Positions 21,988 to 35,146 of a DNA stretch of 64,000 nucleotides are shown one piece after another. The translations under genes were made by a program, and so were the position numbers. The number at the start of each line of letters is the position of its first letter. Position 1 is the stretch's first letter. Source of the DNA: Pyropia haitanensis (lineage: Eukaryota; Rhodophyta; Bangiophyceae; Bangiales; Bangiaceae); contig SDUX01000007.1 of NCBI GenBank assembly GCA_008729055.1, positions 1,474,064-1,538,063 of the forward strand. The letters are read 5' to 3'. Below the pieces are notes generated by a model, which had not been told where the DNA came from, ran no database searches, and worked only from the letters and a program-made list of their open reading frames with translations.

Positions 21988-24231
21988 GTGCTTTGCGTGG
22001 CGGTGCTTCGTTTACGCATTTCCGCACGCTCTGCTGGCGAGCCCGCGACTTGGTGCTGGCGTGGTGCTCTCGCTGGCTGGCGAGCTTCCCTTGTGTCGTG
22101 TGATGGGACTGCGCATGCTCCGTGTGTTTGTTTCCGTGTGTATTGCTGTGTTTATTTTGTTCTTTTCTCCCCCGGTGCGTGCCCTCTTTACCCTCTTCTC
22201 TCTGCCGTCGTTTGTTTTTGTATATACCACGCCATGCAATCTTTTATACATTTCTAAACTTAGGAACGCTTCTACTGTTCTCCTTGGCAAACCAAGCCGG
22301 GGCACGTGACAAGCCAGTAACGATGCGGAGCGTGTCATTGCGGGTGAGGATGACGCGCGGCACATCTGTGGCGCATGTGGACCACGCAAAGGGCCTGGTG
22401 CTCCCGCCAGGGGCGGCGGAATCGCGACGTACCCCACCCTCGCACGTCTCGTGCACCTGGCTCGTCAGTAATGCAAGTCGGAGCCCAAACGTCGACAGGG
22501 GGACACAGCCGACGCCACCCACCCCATCGCGGGACCCTCTCACCGTCGGTGGGTCCCCTCCGCCTGGCGCGGCGGGGACATCCGAGTGCCAGAGGGACCA
22601 TGCAAGGATATTCTTGGTGGGGTGCTGAGCGCGACATCGGTTGGCGTCGGGTGCGTCGGGACGAGAGGTCACGCGCCGGCGGCAGCACCGCCGCGGCGGT
22701 GCGCACCGCACCGACGGCCCAAATTTCATACTCGGCGCGTACGTGGCACCCTCGTGAGCGGGGCCCACCGCCCACAAGATGGATGTCTGCTGACGAGGAG
22801 CAGAGACTCGGGCCGACGGGCCGACGACTGAAAATGACAGGGGGGGCTAGTGGGCGGCCGCCTTGCACCGCTCTGACACCCTCCGTCACCCCGCTACCCA
22901 ACGAACACAGCGTGTCGCACAACAGACCGTCGGGGGGAGTGGGAAAGCACCGACGGTGGGTGCCGTGCACGAGGGCAACTACGGTGGTCACGGCTCATCG
23001 TCGCGGCGGGTGCGTCGTCCGCTCGCCGTCTGTCCCCCCAATGGGTGGGGCCCCGCTGAGGGCGGTTGGAAGCCAGCGGGCGCACACAGCGACGGCGACC
23101 CACCGTATACTGCAACGCGGTCAGCTACGCGGCGGGCCCGCTCATCGGTCGGGAGCCTCCCCCGCCACGGGTGCGAGGGGCGCTGGGGGGTGACAGGGTC
23201 ATTGACAGGGAGTGGCTGGTGGATTGAGCACCCCCCCGCCCCCCCCCCGCACTCCCTGAGGGGCGGCCCCGCCCCCCCAACAGGTCAATCGGTGGCCTAG
23301 AAAAACGCAGGGTATAGCGGGACAGACCCCACTGCCAGACAGACTGCGTAGGTGGATGCGGCGCTGTGGTGAGGGTGCGTCAGCGGGACCTCGAGGCGGC
23401 GGTCACCCCCTACAGCGAATGCACAGCGAGACGTGGCTCCTGATCCGCCCTGTTGGCCGGGGATGTGGGCCGGGCGGCAGCACCGACAGCAGACGATCTA
23501 TGGGGTGCCCGACGTCCGAGCCACAGTCACCTCGCGTTCCCCAGAAAAAAAAAACAATCATGCGCACGTGTCAAAACGTGTTGTGGTCCTCAACGGAACC
23601 CACCCACTCAATCACCGCCACGTTTTGTGACGTGGGGATTGATCCAGTTCAGTCACGCGCGCGGGAGGTGGACCAATGGAAGTCCGAGTACCGCACACTG
23701 GCGGGATCCGTTGGCAACCAATCCAACAGGGAAAACTGCCACAGCACGTTCAAAATCGCTGAACAGCGACGCCCGCGCGATCGCCGATTCGGTGGGGACA
23801 GCGGGTTGGCTCAGTGGTGGAGCTGTGCGCCGCGGACCCCACAGTGTCGCGGCTGGACAGCGCGCTGAGCGCCTCGGTTCAGTACATGCAGAGTGAATCT
23901 GAGTGGGCGGGAGACCAATGAGAAAGAACAACACTATCGCGGCCCCCGCGGCGTGCCCGGTTGGGTCAACGATTGAGCCGCCCTCCGTTACCCTCGGGGG
24001 GTTTGCCGCGAGGTGGTAGCCCCACACACGGGGCGATGGCAGCAAAAAGATTTCTGTTTGAGGTCTCTCCGTCCGTCGCCCCCCCTCTTTTTCTTCATTT
24101 CTTCCCTCTCCGCTTCTTCTTCCGATGTGCGACCGCCCCCCCCCCCATCCCGCGTCTTCGCAGACCACCCGTCTTCCCTCTACTGTTTCTCCCCCTACCC
24201 CTGGCCTCCACTGGCCTGCACGACCCGCACA
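21988..24231. other. Intergenic region between two convergent genes
   Basis: 2.2 kb with no gene recognised. The first 300 bp are T-rich and probably the 3' UTR of the zinc-finger gene. A run of ten A lies near 23545. A CT-rich block at about 24,060-24,200 precedes the end of the next gene. Confidence 0.5.
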
Positions 24232-25954
24232 CTATGGCACCGCCACCGCCGCTGCAGCCGCCGCGGCTGGTGGCCTCGGCGGCCGCAGGCGCGGCGGCAG
24301 CGGTTGTCGCTGCACCGCGCCCGCCACCGCCGCCGCCGCCGGCCGCGTCGTCGGTGGCCGCGGGCGCGGTGGTTGTGGCGGAGGCGGTGGTGGTGGTGGT
24401 GGCGCTGGCGCTGGCGCTGGCGCTGAGGGTGGGAGCGGGGGTGGGAGTGGCGGTGGCGGCGGGCGTATCGGCCCCACCGCCTCCCCCCCCGCCCTTCCCC
24501 CGCCACCGCGGCGGCTCCCTCCCTCCCCCTTCTTCATGCGCGCGAGCGCCGCGATGTGACTCCGCACCGCCGCGGCCTCATCCCGCGCGAGCCCCCCCCA
24601 CGCCGCCGTATCCGGCACGCCCAGATCGAGCAGCGCCGCGGCGAGCACGTCGGGCGCGCCCATCGACAGGCGCGCGGTGTGGAGGCACGCGCTGCGGAGG
24701 CGCCGCCCCACCGACGCGCACGTCTTGGCGTGCCACACGTGGAGGAGGCCAGGCTCGGGCACACGGACGGTGGCCAGGCGCGGGGGGGGGGCGCGCGGGG
24801 GCGGAGCGGGTCCCGCCTCCACCGTGCCGGCAGCGCCGGCGGCGGCGACACGGCCTTCCGTGGTGGTGGGAGTGGTGGGGGTGGTGGCGGTGGTCGCGGC
24901 GCCCGTCGCGGCGGCACCCGCGAGGCGCTCGTAGAGCGCCACGTCCTCCCACCCCCACCCCGCGTACGTGGACGCGGCATCGGCGTAGCCGCCGGCGGCG
25001 CCAAAGAAGTCAGACCGGAACAGGCACACGTGGCCGTAGGCGCCCGACCGCCAGTCGCCCACGTTCGCCGCGGGGCCCGTCACGGGGGGCGGCGTTCGCG
25101 TCGGGCCGCCGCCATCGTCACCACTGCCACCGCTGGCATTGGCAGTGGCCGCAGCCATTGCAGCGGCGGCTTCCCCCACCGCGTCGTCGCGACTGTCATC
25201 ATCGGCGGCGGCCGGGTCCGCCTCCCCCACCCCCGGGTAGAGCCCGTACATGACGGGAAAACCCACCTGCACGCCGCGGACCGCCGCGTAGCGGCACGAG
25301 TCGAGCGTCGCAGCCGACCACAGCACGTCCACGTCGGCGAAGAAGAGGAGCGCGTCGGCCGGGGCGGCCGCCGCGCCCGCCCGCAGTGCGACGGCACGTG
25401 AAAAGCCTCCGCCGCGGGGACCGCCACCGGCGTCGGCGCCGCCGCGCCCCCCAGGCGTGGCCACCACCATCACTGCGGGTGGTACGCCATCCTGCTCGTC
25501 CACATGCACGCCAGGCAGGCGGGCGTCACGGACCAGCTGCTTGACAGCCTCGACGCCCGACCGCCCGGTACCCCCCTCGCCCCCCGTCTCGCCCTCAAAA
25601 ACAGCTAGGATGGCCACCACCGCCGCCCGCCCCGTCGACCGCACCGCCGCAAACCCCCCCAACCACCGCCGAAGCGCGGCGGGCCGCCCCGCAAACGGCA
25701 CCACCACCGTCAGCGGGTGCGAGGACGGCGGCGCAACGCCCTCCTCGACGCCCACTACGCAGCGGCCGTCGACGCCGCGGCCAACGGTGACGGCAGCGGC
25801 AGTGTCGATGCCGCGGCGGAGGTAGCGCGCGTGCAGGCGCACTTCTACGCCCGCCGTGCGGGTGACGCGATAGTCGGCACGGCGGACGGACCAGCCGGGG
25901 GGGGGGCGAGGTGCGGGGGGGGCCCTTCTTCTGTCGCCGCCGCCGTCGCCGCTG

Positions 25955-25988
<34 letters not shown>

Positions 25989-26883
25989 TCTGACTGGCGG
26001 CCGCCGCGGCGCGCCTCCAGCGCGACCACCACTGGCCAACTGGCGCGCCGCCAGCGGCTCCCCCAGACGCGGCGGCCAACGCGGGTGGGCGGTCCCCCCC
26101 CGCCGCCTCAGCAGCCAGGAGTGCCCCCACCGCCGCGGCAGCCACCACCTCCGCGGCGGCCAGGTCGCCGGCCACGTCCGGCGCACACCCCCCGACCCCT
26201 CCCAACGCACACCCCGTCGGCGAGTGGAGGGTGTAGGCGGTGCGCGCGGCGCGGGTATAGACGACGGCCGACCACGGCGCGACGGTGCCGTCAGACGGCG
26301 GGTGCCGCCGCACCAGGTCGCACGTGTCACCGCCGCCGCCGCCGCCGCCGGCTGCGCCGTCCGCGGCGGCAGTGGTGGCCGAGACGATGGCGGCACCACC
26401 GCCGCCCAGCACGCCGCCGCTGGTATCCCCACCCGCCGCGATTGCCGCGGCGCCGGCAGCGGCGCGGGGAAAGGGCACCCGCGAAAGGCGGGTGGTAGCG
26501 AGCAGGGAGCCGGGCAGCAGCGGCACCCGGCCGCCGCCACCCCGGCCGTCATCATCACCGCCACCGCCGCCGTCGGTGTCGGCCTTGTTGTGGATGCCGA
26601 CGGCGGCGCTGTCGGCTCGCAATACCGACGGCACACTCCCCCCTCCTCGAGCAAGGCCCACCACCAGCAACACCGCCGCGGCGGCGGCGACAGCCACCAC
26701 CCCTACTAGCACCGCCACGGTCGGGGTGGCCACCACCCCGCGGCCACGGCCGCCACGGCCGCGCGACGCGGCGGCGGTGGCGGCGGCGGCGGCGGTGGCG
26801 GCGGTGCGGAGCCAGGGGCGGGCGGCGCGGAGCAACCGGGGGGGGGGCCACGGCCGGGGGAGGCACCGGCGGGGGGCGGACAT
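24232..26883 (-). CDS. Chondroitin N-acetylgalactosaminyltransferase-like Golgi glycosyltransferase
   Basis: Type II membrane protein of 883 residues. The start at 26883 (MSAPRR) follows a CT-rich leader; the longer open frame upstream is low-complexity. A hydrophobic anchor (TVAVLVGVVAVAAAAAVLLV) sits at about residues 50-80. The catalytic part begins near residue 389 with 'LTVVVPFAGRPAALRRWL'. It continues with 'LLFFADVDVLWSAATLD', a DVD-type metal/nucleotide-sugar motif. Then come 'GWGWEDVALYERL' near residue 644 and 'LLHVWHAKTC' near 715. These blocks in this order are diagnostic for the CHGN family (chondroitin synthase / GalNAc-transferase, beta-1,4-transferase fold). It should transfer an N-acetylhexosamine or related sugar in the Golgi lumen; the acceptor in an alga is unknown, with sulfated wall polysaccharides or glycoproteins as candidates. 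A large Gly/Ala-rich stem and a Pro-rich tail make it longer than animal members. Confidence 0.85.
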
Positions 26884-26950
26884 GTCCAATGGATGCGGGA
26901 GGGGGAGGAAAGAGGTGGACAGCTGCAGGAGGGGACAAAGGGGGAACCAC
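26884..26950 (-). promoter_or_regulatory. Pyrimidine-rich leader before the CHGN-like start
   Basis: Read on the minus strand the bases before the ATG are almost only C and T (cctctttcctccccctcccgc). Similar leaders precede the helicase, zinc-finger, GT34, YcnI and AlkB starts. Confidence 0.5.
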
Positions 26951-28903
26951 AAGAGGGGAAAGCGGAGGTGGGGGAGAGGTGGCGTCGCTTGTGCCGACGG
27001 CGCGGGGTGTGGGGGGGTGTCGATGCGATACGAGCGACCGCGGCAGCCCGTGACCAGCAGCACGCCGGAGTGTCGGCGGTGGGGAGACGGCGGGCGCCCG
27101 CCGCCGCCACCGCGCGCGGCCACGACGAGCGCGGTCGGGCCGGCGGCGGCGGCGGCGGCGGCGGCAGCGGCAGCGGCGCCGCCGCGCCGCGCGGCGGTGG
27201 CGGCGGGGAGGGCGTCGGGAGGGCGGCGGCCGTCCCCAACGGCAGAGGGGGGAAGGCGCGCAAGCGCGGCCGCTCGCTGCCGGCCAGTGGCGTCCGCGCG
27301 GGCGGGGGCGTCGGTAGGGGGAAGCGGAGGCGGCGTGGGGCGGGGGAGGGGGATTCGCCAGCGTGCCTGCACGACGCGCCTCTGCCCGGTTGGGGGGAGG
27401 GGGGGGGGGACGGCGGTGCGCGCACGTGGGGACGGCCGCGTGGCGGGGGCCTGGCCGTCGCGGTAGCGGTGGCGGTGGCGGTGGGGGTGGCGGCGGCGCG
27501 CGGCGCGGCCGTAGCGCAGCGACGGCGGCCGCCGCGGCGGCCGCGCACGCGCCGCGGCTCGCGTCACTCTGTTTTGGGCGACGGCGCGGCCGGCCGGGGG
27601 GACTTCCCAGCAGAGCGGCTGGCCCGGAGTAGGGGTGCGGCGGCCGCGCAGTTGGCGGGGGCGGCCGGCCGGGTTCCCCACGCAGCCCCCGCGTCGGCGA
27701 CGGGCCGCGGCCGCACGGACCGAGAGAGGAGCCTCCCGCCGGCGACGCTGCGTCGGGCGGCGTGCGCGAGGGGGGGAGGTGGGACGGGGCCATCCGCCGA
27801 CGTCGTGTGACTGTGGGGGGGGCCCACCGCGGTCCCGGCGCTCTGTCCCACGGATCCGCCCTCCCCCCCCCAGACGCTTCTCTCGTGTGCCCGGCTACTG
27901 GTACAATTTGAAGCCAGTTTCGGAATCTGGCCCAAGATAGATCAAGCAGCTAGCGATTTGCGCCCTGTCGTCGATCAAAATTTCGTACTTGTTTGTGTTG
28001 GTTGCGGGAAGGCAGGCGGCGGCTCGTCGCGAGCACGGCTCGGACAGCCGTTGGCGTCACGCTCGCTGCGGGACACGCCGTCAGAGCCCCTCGCTACGGC
28101 GCGCCGTCGGTGCCCCTCGCTACGGCGCGCCGTCGGTGCCCCTCGCTATGGCGCGCCGTCGGTGCCCCTCGCTATGGCGCGCCGTCGGTGCCCCTTCCAA
28201 TGCGGCGCCGTCGGTGCCCGTCTCTATAGGCGCGCGGGGCATAATGAAACGACAAAAAAAACAAACCCAGCAGCGGCGCCCGCCACTGGCCAGGGAACCA
28301 GCTGCCATGCCGCACCTCGGCAGCACCGACGGCGCCGCCGCGGCGGCGCTGCCACGCCCTACCCCGTCTGTGGGGAAGAGACCATGACGTGTGGGTCGTC
28401 CACCTACCCCCCGACCGAGCGCCGCCGCCGCGTCTACCGCCCCTCTTCGCCACGGCAAGCAAACCCCGCCAGAGGAGGAGGGAACCACCGCCCCCCGCGT
28501 ATGGACACCGCGCGCCGCACGGGGATGCGTCACGGCGCGCGGCGACGGGAGCGCGGCGACGGGCCATCCTGCTGGGTGTCACCACGACCGATACACCCCT
28601 GTCCATCTGCTGGGATGCCGCCGGAATACCCAACCCTACCCACCCACCTACCCAGAAACAAAAAAAAAAAAAAACAGCAAAAAAACACGAGACACACGCG
28701 GCGGCCGGGAGGGGGGTGCCGACAAGCACCCGTCGCCCCACCAACCGGATTGAGCGGGAGGCGGATGGGGGGTGCCTCCCGACAGAGACAGAGCCGCCCC
28801 GCTGTTGGGCAACCGCACAAGCAAATGGGGGAGGGGGACGACAAGACGCCCCCGGCGCACCCTACTGGCGGAGCCACCGCTGTCGCCACCTACACGTACC
28901 GCT

Positions 28904-28935
<32 letters not shown>

Positions 28936-29160
28936 CACACAGGGGTACGGGGGTAGAGACTCGGTGGGTGTTGCGACCAACAACAGGCCGAAGGGAGGGG
29001 GGAAAAAAGCACACCAAAATGGTAGGAAAAGGTGCTGCAGGAAGGAGGGGGGGGATCGGCACAGCACCGGCAGATGGCTGGGGGGTGCAGGACACCACGA
29101 CCAGTACAGGCCGGGCACGCCACGGCACCCCCCCCCCCCCCCCCACGTTCCCGGCGCCCC
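26951..29160. other. GC-rich intergenic region with tandem repeat
   Basis: Flank upstream of the CHGN-like gene and downstream of OGT. No gene recognised. It contains the 26-bp tandem repeat at 28.1 kb, an A run at 28659-28674 and a CCG/CGC triplet run near 28905-28935. Confidence 0.5.
28086..28225. repeat. 26-bp tandem repeat, about five copies
   Basis: Unit gcccctcgctacggcgcgcc plus gtcggt. Two copies carry 'ctacgg', two 'ctatgg', and the last ones are diverged ('ccttccaatgcg', 'cgtctctatagg'). The unit length is not a multiple of three, so a coding role is unlikely. Each unit contains the palindrome ggcgcgcc. Confidence 0.85.
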
Positions 29161-32100
29161 TCACGTCCCAGGCCCCGACGCTACTGGGCCGCCAACGTCG
29201 ACGCCCTCGAGCGTTGCGGGGGGGAGCCCCGCGGCGTAGCGCTCCCACGCGGCCCAGTAGAGCGCCTCGGTATTGCGCGTCCACCGGGACGTGTCAAAGA
29301 GCGGCGATGTCCGCGCCGCGGCGAGGCGCGCGCGCAGCGACGCGAGACGGGCGCTGCCACGGAAACCAGGGGGGGGGGGGCGGCGGCAGACAGGGACGGC
29401 GCCGCCGTCGCCGCCACAGACACTGGCGGCGGCGCAGCCCCGCCCCCCCCCCCGGCCAACGAAATGGCCATCTGCTCGTACGCGGCGGCGGTCGGGGCGA
29501 TGAGGTCCGGCACGCCCGCGGCGGTGAGCACCGACGCGGCCACGCGCGACGCCTGCGACACGCCCGGCAGCGTTAGCAGCGGCACCCCCGACCACAGCGC
29601 GTCCGTCGCGGTCGTGTGCGCGTTGCACGCGGGGGTGTCGAGGAAGAGGTCGCCAAGCGCCGACCGCGCAATGTGCTCGGCCTTGCCGCACACGTCCTGT
29701 GGGGGGGGCCAAGAAAGTCAGGGAATAACAGCGCGCGCGCCGCCGGGGGACACACGGGGACGGACGGGCAACGCACACACGTCAGCAACAGCAGGTCAAG
29801 ACGGACCGGCCGCGTCCGCCGCAGGCGACGGTGCATCGACCAGCACACACACACCTGCTACCAGCAGAACACGGACACCACCACGGAGAGAAACCGCCTC
29901 AGAAAAAAACAAAACGAGAAAACAAAACGCGCCAGGGTACAGCCGGCCGCTCCCCCCGAAGCACGTACCGTGAAAATGACGGCGTCAGCGGGCAAGCCAT
30001 GCGCCGCTGCAGTGGCGCGGATGCGCGGCTCGGCGTCTGCCGGAAAACGGAGCAGCCACAGCTTGGCGTGCGGGCACGCATGGAGGATGCGCGCCCACAT
30101 GGCAAACGTGGATGCGTCCACCTTGTGGGTCTGATTAAAGTTGATAAACAGGAACGCGTCCTCGGGCAGTCCGTACCGCGCGCGGCTCACCACCGGCGGC
30201 GCCGGGGCAGCGCCGGCCGCGGCGGCTCCCACGCCCCCCGCCCCCGCCTGTCCGTGGGGATGGGCGGAGGGGGGGGGACGGGGCGCGCTCGTCACGTCGA
30301 CCGCCGCCGACTGCGCGTGGTCACACACAAAATACGAGTGCGGGTGCAGCAGCAGCGGCTCTGCGTACGTGCCGCCGCGGGTGGAGGCGGGCGTCACGAC
30401 CGCGTCGGTGAGCGAGTAGTCAATGCTGCGGGCGGCCATGGTGCCCGCAAACCCCATAAATGACACCTGTACCGGCGCCGGGCGGAGCGCAAACAGCTCG
30501 GAGCGGGCGCCCTTGGTGTACCCGTTCGCATTGACGAGGACGTGCAGCCCGTCGGCGGCAATTGCCGCCGCTGCCGCCGCCGTGTCCATCCCCGAAATGT
30601 CCCGAAAGTGCTCGGCCGTCGCCTCAATGTACGCGCGCCACGACGAGCCGTCGGAGGGGGTGAGGGCGTAGCAAAAGCACTCGACCGCACACCCCGCCGC
30701 GTGCACGCCGTACACCGAGCGCGTCAGGTGCGCGTACGGGTGGTTGACAAAATCCGACGACACGTAGCCAACACGCAGCCGGTGGGGGCGCCTCGCGTCG
30801 GGACAGCGGGACACCACCGCCGGGCAGACCCGCCCGGCGGCGGTGCCCGTCGGAGGGTAGGGACGGGCGGCCGCCGCCGACGACGATGGCAGGCGCCCAG
30901 TCGACGCACTGGCGGCGGCAGCGCCACCACCGCCAATGCCTGCCAGAGGCACCCGCCGCGCGCCGTCAACGGCGCCATGGTGGCCGTGGGGGGCATACGG
31001 CAGCCGCAACGGCGGGCCGTCATGGGCGGCGGCACGCCCCCCGCCCGCGCCCCCATTGACGAGGTCGCCGCCCCCTCCCCCCGTGGGCCGCGCCGGCGAG
31101 CCGCCGGGCGGCGGGTAGCCCCCCGCAGCCGACGACACCGCCCCACGCGACGGGACGGCCTGCAGTGGCGGGTGGGCGCAGCACGCGCGGCGCTCGGGCG
31201 GCAGCCACACCTGCACCGTCCGAGGGAGCGCCGCGACCAGCGCCTCGGCATATACGGCATAGGCACCCGCCAGGGCGCGAAAGGTGGATGGCTCGAGGGG
31301 GTAGATGAGCGCGTGGAAGGGCTGCACCACAGGCAGTGGCGGCAGGGACGCCACAGAGATGACCGCACCGTTGACAGTCGGGCCGGGGGCGGGTACGCCA
31401 CCCCCCCTGGCGGCGGCGGTGCCGGCACCCAGCGACGCGTCAACCGTGGCGGGGTACGGCGGCCGCGGGACGTACGCAGGGGGAGCGCCCAGCGCGGGCG
31501 TCACGGGCGCCGCCGCGGCAGTCACCGCTGCTGGGGGCCCCAACGGGAGCCCCGGGTCCGAGTAGTAGGCTCCTCCCGCCGACCCTGCGAGGTGGCGGTG
31601 GTGGTGGTGATGGTGGTGGTGGCGCTGCTGCTGGTACACTTGGAGCAGCTGCTGCTGCTGCTGGGCCGCCACCTGCGCCGCGTAAACCCGCTGCTGGTGG
31701 TGCTCAAAGTCGCGGCGGCGGGCAACCTCGGCCTCGTGGTGCTCCAGCTGCTCCCGCTGGCGCAGCGCCGCCTCCAGCTCCACCCGCACCGTCCGCGTGA
31801 GAAGCTCGGTATACGCGTCGCGCAGCTGCGCGGGCGGGGCGCCGCCGTACGCGCCAACACTCGTGGGGACGCCCGCCACCGCCGCCGCCTCCCGCGGCAG
31901 CGACCGCCGCCGCATGTCGGCAAGGACGGCCGGGTGGGCGAGGCGCGCCACCACCGGGGAGGCGTAAAAGGTGGCGAGCGCGGCGTCCACAATCGCAATC
32001 AGCCGCGGCATCCGCACGTCCCGGCCAGTCCAGTCACACACAAGTGACTGCGCGTGAACGAGCTGACAAAACGCCTCGTCCGACGACGGCGCCAGCGCCA

Positions 32101-33273
32101 GCGCGCCCAGGTAGACGTTGATGCTTTCCCCCACCAGCGCACAGTCCTTGAGGTTGTTGGCAAGCGCCAGCTGCGACACGGCACAGTGGGGCGCCGCCGC
32201 CGCGGCATCGCGCGCGTGCTGCAGCGCCTCGTCCAGCTTGCCCGTGTCACGGAGGGTGGCGGCGAGCCCAAACGCCGCCGCCGGCGACGACGACGACGCA
32301 GCCCGCGCGGCGCGGTAGTGCGATAGCGCGCGCGGCGAGTCGCCCGTCTCGCGCAGCAGTGCCCCCGCGTTGGTGTGGGCCGCCACCAGCGCATCCACGA
32401 CTGGCTGCGTCGCGCACACGTACGTAATCCCGGAGAGGGCGGTAGGGGAAAAGGCCGCAGCGGGCAGCGTCAGCCGGCTGGCAGGGGCCAAACCGGGCGC
32501 ACCCGCCACGACGACGCCACCACCACCACCGCCGCCACCGCTGCCGCGGGCGATGTCGTGGTGGCCATGCTGGCCGGCGGCGGTCGCGGCCTGGACCGCC
32601 CGCAGATAGGCCTGAAGAGCCTCGGCCGACCGCCCCGAGGCGCGGAGCTCGTTTCCCAGGTTGTTGAGCGCCGCCGCGTGGGACGGGGCGGCCTGTAGCG
32701 CGGCCCGGAACGACGCCTCGGGCTCCCCGGGGAGGGGCAACGGGCAGCCAAGGAGCGCCCCCGGCGGAGCCACCACCCCCGCTGCAGACGCCGCCGCTGC
32801 CGCCGCCCCTGACGCTGCCAACGCCACCGCAGTCGATGGGTCGCCGGGCAGGAGCGCGCGGAGGACCATGCCGAGGTTGTTATGGGCGTCGGCGTACGTC
32901 GGGCACAGCCGCACCGCCTCGCGGAGGTGGGCCACCACCGTCGCCGGCGGCGACGCGACCGCAGACGCGGCCACCGCAAACAGGTAGTGGGAGTCAGCGG
33001 CTAAAGGACACAGGCTGAGCGCCGCCTGGAGCGCCGGCACCGCCGCCGGCATCCGCCCCAGCCGCATCAGCGCGACGCCCGCCGCCTGCGCGATGGTGTG
33101 AAGCGCGGCGTCGGCGGCGGTACCCCCGCCCGTGCACCCAGACGCCACCGCCGAGGTGAGGGTGCTCGCGACGAGGGCGTACAGCTCCGCCGCCTGGGCA
33201 GCCTCCCCGCGCGCCTCACAGTCCGCCGCCAGCCGCACCCACTGGACGAGGAGGGAGTCGGCGTTGAGACCCA

Positions 33274-33317
<44 letters not shown>

Positions 33318-35146
33318 ACAGGCACGAGCGCCCCCGTGTGGGCAGGCTGACCGTCACAAGCAAAGTCGGGTGGCCCGCTCGACAAGCCGACGGCCGCCAG
33401 AGCCACGTCTGTCAGGCCTCCCCCGCCGTACATGTCGGGCACCTGCGGGTTGTACCCGCCTGGCAGGTACGGGTGAGTGGTCCCGGCCGGCCCGCCAGAC
33501 GCGTGCTGCCCATGCGCTACCACCCCCCCCCCACCCGAAGAGAGGTGAGGGTGCTGTGGGTGGTGACCGTGCGGCTGCAGCAGCAGGGGGGCAGGCGCCA
33601 GCGCGTGCGTGTACAGCTGCGGGGCAGGCTGGGGTGCTGGTGGCGGCGCCACTGCCGGCGGTAGGTGCGCCTGCGGTGGCAGATGCGGCTGCTGCGACGG
33701 TGGCAGGTGCGGCTGCGACGGTGGCAGGTGCGGCTGCGCAGATGGCAGGTGCGGCGCCGATGACAATAGCGGCCGCGGCGGCAGGTGTGGCCGCTGTAGC
33801 GGCGGCAGCACCGTCGTCGCTGAGGCCGGCCGCGGCGGCGGCGGCGGCGGCGGCTCGGCGGCGGGGTGGTGTCTTTCCCTGGCTTGCCGGGGCGGGGGTG
33901 CTCCTCCTACCGCCACTGAAGCGGCGTGTCTCGTGTCGAGGCCACCCCGCTCGCCACCTGGCCGCCCCCCGTCCGATGGCGGATGCCCATAGGGCGCCGC
34001 AGCCGGCGCTGCACCCGACGGCGCGCCCAAAAATGGAGCATAGAGTGACGCTGCCGGCACCACGGCTGCCGCAGCCACTGCAGCCGCCGCCGCCGCCGCC
34101 GTCGCCGCCGCGGCCCCGCCATCCCCGCCAGGCGGGGCGTCCCAGCGGGACGAGCGTCGGCCTGCTGCCTGGCCAGTCGGGCCATAGACGGGGGTCACGC
34201 CCGTCGGGGGCGGCGGCGCGGCCGTCGTCAACGTCCCCCCCCGCCCGCCGGTGTGCGCGCCGTACGGTGGCGGCGGCGCGCCCCCCATCGACACACCGTA
34301 CGGGTCGGAGCGTCCGGTCGGCCCATACGGAGGGGCGTGGCTGTGGCGGTCCCCTCCACCCTCCTCACCACCACCCTCCTCTCCATACGGGGAGGCGCCG
34401 CCGGCCAACGGATGGGTGCTCACGCCCGCCGCGGCGCCCGCCGGCACCACCGAACCAGCACCCGCCGCAGCCGCAGGCGCGTAGGGCGCGTAGCCGCCGC
34501 TGCCGCCGCCGCCGCCGGCGCTCCCGCCAGACGGCCGCAGCGCCTCGAGGTACGGAGAGCGCCGGCGTGGCGGCGCCGGCGGCAGCGCCGGCGGCGGCAG
34601 CGACGCGGCGGGCGGCAGCAGCAGCAGCGACGGCGGGAGCAGGCGCCCCTCCCCCCCCCCCAGCTCCGCCCCGTGCGGGGACGACCGCACAAACGCAGCC
34701 TCCTCATCATACACCAGCGGGGAGGTGGGCGCCGCGGCGGGGGCGGCCGCCGCCGCAACGGCCGCCGCGGCGTGGTCGACGAGGGCGCCGTCCGGTGGCC
34801 ACAGCCCGCCGCCGCCACCGCCGCCGCCGCCGCCACCCCAGCCGCCCGCGGCGGCGCTGTCGCTAAACGCGGCGGAGAGGAGCTCCACCGCCAGCGGCGG
34901 CCGCGCCACCGACGGCGGCAGCGACAGCGCCGGCGGCAGCGGCGACAGCGTGGCGGCGACGGGCCCCCCCCCCCAGGCCGCACCCAGCCCATCGGCGGCA
35001 CGCCCGGCGGCCAGCGCCGGCGCCAGCAGCGGGGGGGGGACGTCGGCAGACGGGAGCCGTCGCCGCCGGCGAGGGGGGGGTTCGTCGTCGGCGACGGGTG
35101 CGCCGCCGCCGCCGCCGACGCCGCCAACAAGGTACGCGACCGCCGC
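29161..35146 (-). CDS. OGT: O-GlcNAc transferase (GT41) with long disordered N-terminus; two exons
   Basis: Transfers GlcNAc from UDP-GlcNAc to Ser/Thr of nuclear and cytosolic proteins. Exon 1 spans 35146-29969 and exon 2 spans 29696-29161; the intron is 29968-29697 (donor ACG|GTACGT, acceptor CACAG|GAC). It joins '..AVIFT' to 'DVCGKAEHIA'. Start MAAVAYLVGG. Residues 1-620 are disordered and Pro/Gly/His-rich, with repeated HLPPSQP. Tetratricopeptide repeats occupy about 620-1035 ('AHNNLGMVLRALLPGD', 'LNNLGNELRASGRSAEALQA'). A Pro/Gly insert follows. The GT41 catalytic domain starts near 1450 with 'LRVGYVSSDFVNHPYAHL' and has 'VLVNANGYTKGARSELFALR', 'INFNQTHKVDASTFAMWA' (catalytic-site Lys) and 'LFLDTPACNAHTTATDALW' (UDP-binding HTT). 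About 1,904 residues against roughly 1,050 in animals. In exon 2 the frame changes at a 12-base G run (29369-29380); one added base restores the C-terminus 'RNTEALYWAAWERYAAGLPP'. Confidence 0.9.

Noticed and set aside
23801..23900. tRNA-like D-arm sequence (ggctcagtggtggagc)
   Set aside because: No matching acceptor stem, anticodon stem or TTCNANNC T-loop could be placed at normal distances; a split or intron-bearing tRNA would be speculation.
28086..28225. CRISPR-like array
   Set aside because: Units are directly adjacent with no unique spacers, in a eukaryotic nuclear context; it is a plain tandem repeat.
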